From positions 1 through 57,268 of the forward strand of contig JBKPPF010000041.1 in the NCBI GenBank assembly GCA_046733475.1: a DNA stretch of 57,268 nucleotides. The letters run 5' to 3'. Position numbers and translations under genes: made by a program. The stretch is from DATEOR01 sp046733475 (GTDB lineage Bacteria; Actinomycetota; Thermoleophilia; Gaiellales; Gaiellaceae). The notes under the pieces are model-generated. The model made no database searches, was not told where the DNA came from, and saw only the letters and a program-made list of their open reading frames with translations. Below are positions 57,195-57,268 of the stretch, piece by piece (the first letter of the stretch is position 1; every line of letters starts with the position of its first letter).

Positions 57195-57268
57195 TGCGAG
57201 CTCGGCCACCCGTGGTAGGTCTTTACCGGCTCACTGTGGTGGATTGTGCATACGATTTTGACGGGGCG

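Overview
The window is GC-rich DNA with dense GTG/TTG starts, typical of Actinomycetota. The mix of genes suggests a Thermoleophilia-type organism (Gaiellales/Solirubrobacterales): LigD-type polymerase and ligase encoded as separate genes, an Rv2578c-type radical SAM protein, DUF2254, DUF4239, DUF6328 and DUF4234 proteins, and a peroxidase-related AhpD-like protein. This assignment is an inference from gene content; there is no rRNA or marker alignment.

Left part (about 1-26.6 kb): a loose, eroded accessory region. Intact genes are mostly secreted or lineage-specific: lipoproteins, two RTX-repeat proteins, a sialidase-fold (BNR-like) secreted protein, a pair of C-terminally anchored proteins and several small hypotheticals. 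A few housekeeping-like enzymes lie among them: a methyltransferase, a truncated hemoglobin, an Asp-nucleophile alpha/beta hydrolase, an epimerase and a zinc alcohol dehydrogenase. Between them lie broken copies of at least two paralogous families, a frameshifted tyrosine recombinase, and two families of dispersed intergenic repeats (nine copies of one, three of the other). All repeat copies stop before 23.4 kb. A 3' tRNA fragment at 26.64-26.68 kb sits exactly where this region ends.

Right part (about 26.7-57.2 kb): compact, mostly intact core-like DNA. In order it carries an adenylate cyclase, DUF4239, UspA, a TauE-type exporter, MscS, a lysyl-oxidase-like lipoprotein, UppP, a membrane cytochrome c, and three different tRNA-Ser genes (GGA, CGA, GCT) within 5 kb. 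A UDG, a LigD-type polymerase and an ATP-dependent DNA ligase form a repair group; next come FabF and a stop-start-coupled chain (coiled-coil protein, flavin reductase-like, HAD). An AhpD/CMD-family gene follows with an in-frame TGA in its CxxC motif, probably a selenoprotein. Then come an aquaporin, an esterase, a His-rich anchored protein, a DUF72/Rv2578c pair behind a perfect LexA-type box, and a primary-type sigma factor. The window ends with a nucleobase-catabolism set (two amidohydrolases and an NCS1 permease) and an ECF sigma/anti-sigma-like pair.

The most notable observation is the gene at 44500-45048. Reading TGA as selenocysteine gives a full-length, family-typical protein with a C-H-Y-U redox motif and a candidate bacterial SECIS hairpin at the right distance. 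Next in interest are the dispersed repeat families and decayed paralogs, the SOS box, and two CTG starts that overlap an upstream stop.
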